From Rickettsiales bacterium (GTDB lineage Bacteria > Pseudomonadota > Alphaproteobacteria > Rickettsiales > UBA998): DNA of 6,405 bases. How positions within the stretch are numbered: the first letter of the stretch is position 1; each line of letters opens with the position of its first letter. The notes beneath the pieces are model-generated. The model saw only the letters and a program-made list of their open reading frames with translations, searched no databases and was not told where the DNA came from. Positions 5,423 through 6,405 of this stretch are shown here, piece after piece. The stretch covers positions 1-6,405 of the forward strand of contig JAIEPI010000089.1 of NCBI GenBank assembly GCA_019749855.1, given 5' to 3'. The translations under genes were made by a program, and so were the position numbers.

Positions 5423-6034
5423 ATGTTTACCGGCATTATCAGCGACGTAGGATATTTGCTACATCTCGAAGGAGGTGTGGAAAACCTGCGCTTGGTCATT
5501 GGCACCGCCTATGATCCTGCCAGCATTGAGGTGGGCGCGTCCATCGCCTGTAACGGTATTTGCCTCACAGTGGTGGAGCGTGGCAGCTACGAGCAGGGCC
5601 AGTATTTTAGTGTCGAAGCATCCCCACACACGCAATCGGTCACCACGCTCGGGCAGTGGCAGATCGGTCAACCGATCAATCTGGAGCGTGCGCTTAAAAT
5701 GGGTGACGAGCTGGGTGGGCATCTGGTAACGGGCCATGTCGATGGGCTGGCCACGGTAATGTCCGTGCGCCCCTCTGGCGCTTCCATGGCTTACGTCATG
5801 GATGTTCCGAGTGCTCTGGCGCCTTTCATTGCCACCAAAGGCTCCGTGACATTGGACGGCGTTTCTTTAACCGTCACCGATGTGAAAGGGACGTTTTTTG
5901 GCATCACCATCATTCCCCATACACTCAGCGCCACCACCTGGAATCTAGTGCAACAAGGCCATGTCATGAATCTGGAAATCGATATGCTTGCGCGCTACAT
6001 CAAGCGCATGCTGGATACGCGAGGTATGGCATGA
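5423..6034 (+). CDS. ribE: Riboflavin synthase alpha chain
   Basis: Catalyses the last step of riboflavin synthesis, dismutation of two 6,7-dimethyl-8-ribityllumazine molecules, in the cytoplasm (the same enzyme is called RibC in E. coli). From the ATG at 5423 it is 203 residues, normal for the family. Two tandem lumazine-binding barrels are visible: about 1-96 (MFTGII, CNGICLTV at 43-50, NLERAL at 86-91) and about 97-192 (GGHLVTGHVDG at 98-108, DGVSLTV at 145-151, IPHTLSATTW, NLEIDMLARY at 183-192). The start is chosen because MFTGI is the near-universal N-terminus; the Shine-Dalgarno there is weak (AGAG). An in-frame ATG at 5396 has a better-looking site (AAAGG eight bases before) and would add nine residues. 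The stop overlaps the next gene by four bases (ATGA), so translation is coupled. Confidence 0.95.
   Translation: MFTGIISDVGYLLHLEGGVENLRLVIGTAYDPASIEVGASIACNGICLTVVERGSYEQGQYFSVEASPHTQSVTTLGQWQIGQPINLERALKMGDELGGHLVTGHVDGLATVMSVRPSGASMAYVMDVPSALAPFIATKGSVTLDGVSLTVTDVKGTFFGITIIPHTLSATTWNLVQQGHVMNLEIDMLARYIKRMLDTRGMA
6019..6025 (+). promoter_or_regulatory. Ribosome binding site of ribB inside the ribE 3' end
   Basis: GCGAGGT ends five bases before the ribB ATG at 6031 and lies within the last codons of ribE. It supports 6031 as the start and coupled translation of the pair. Confidence 0.65.
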
Positions 6035-6405
6035 AGTATCCACAGCTTGCCCCGATTAGCGATATTATTGCTGACGCCCAAGCGGGCCGCATGTTCATTT
6101 TAGTGGATGATGAGGACCGTGAAAATGAGGGCGATCTGGTGATTCCTGCCGAGAAAGCCAATGCTGAGGCGATTAATTTCATGGCCAAGCACGGGCGCGG
6201 CCTGATTTGCCTCGCCATGACCCCTGCGCGTGTGCGTCATTTGCAACTGCCGCTGATGAGTCGCCATAACGCTTCGCGTCACGAAACAGCCTTTACGGTT
6301 TCCATTGAAGCGCGCGAAGGCGTCACCACCGGCATTTCTGCTGCTGACAGAGCGCGCACCATTGCAGTGGCGATTGATCCTGAAAAAGGCGCGGCGGATC
6401 TTGGC
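6031..6405 (+). CDS. ribB: 3,4-dihydroxy-2-butanone 4-phosphate synthase, RibB or N-terminal half of RibBA (partial)
   Basis: Makes the four-carbon precursor of lumazine from ribulose 5-phosphate in a magnesium-dependent reaction, releasing formate. The first 125 codons are present and the frame is open at the right edge. The acidic-loop motif DDEDRENEGDL is at residues 26-36, containing the arginine, glutamate and aspartate residues of the active site, followed by HGRGLICLAM and then TTGISAADR, all diagnostic of the family. The second metal-binding histidine region lies outside the window. A stand-alone RibB is about 210 residues and a RibBA fusion with GTP cyclohydrolase II about 360-400; the window does not show which this is. 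It overlaps ribE by four bases and is in the same operon. Confidence 0.95.
   Translation, partial: MKYPQLAPISDIIADAQAGRMFILVDDEDRENEGDLVIPAEKANAEAINFMAKHGRGLICLAMTPARVRHLQLPLMSRHNASRHETAFTVSIEAREGVTTGISAADRARTIAVAIDPEKGAADLG

Overview
The window is a stretch of ordinary bacterial chromosome with seven protein genes, all recognisable as housekeeping genes. It has no mobile element, CRISPR array, tRNA or rRNA that I can see. The organism is a Gram-negative bacterium (it makes lipopolysaccharide transport proteins). I think it is an alphaproteobacterium of moderate GC content: the second half of riboflavin synthase has the PHT...TTW and NLEIDMLARY pattern I associate with that class, and Shine-Dalgarno-less genes with promoters set right at the AUG are common there. 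This placement is an inference and no lower rank can be given.

Layout. Positions 1-1858 (minus strand) hold lptF and the first 250 codons of lptG, the two membrane subunits of the LPS exporter LptB2FG, overlapping by one base. A 109-bp divergent intergenic region follows, with overlapping weak promoter candidates and a terminator-like hairpin just before the pepA ribosome binding site. Positions 1968-3962 (plus strand) hold pepA (leucyl aminopeptidase) and holC (DNA polymerase III chi subunit), 33 bp apart and probably cotranscribed. The divergent lptFG / pepA-holC arrangement is also that of Escherichia coli, but there valS follows holC.

From 4042 to the right edge is a riboflavin biosynthesis cluster: ribD (bifunctional deaminase/reductase), a 262-bp non-coding gap, ribE (riboflavin synthase alpha chain) and the start of ribB or ribBA (3,4-dihydroxy-2-butanone 4-phosphate synthase), which overlaps ribE by four bases. 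RibD works on the GTP-derived branch, RibB makes the four-carbon unit from ribulose 5-phosphate, and RibE performs the final dismutation to riboflavin. RibA, RibH and possibly nusB would be expected just beyond the window.

I found no undescribed protein system. The observations worth checking are non-coding: a likely leaderless ribD mRNA, a possible leaderless lptF mRNA, a hairpin plus T-tract in the pepA leader, and a structured, AT-shifting gap between ribD and ribE that does not match the FMN riboswitch.
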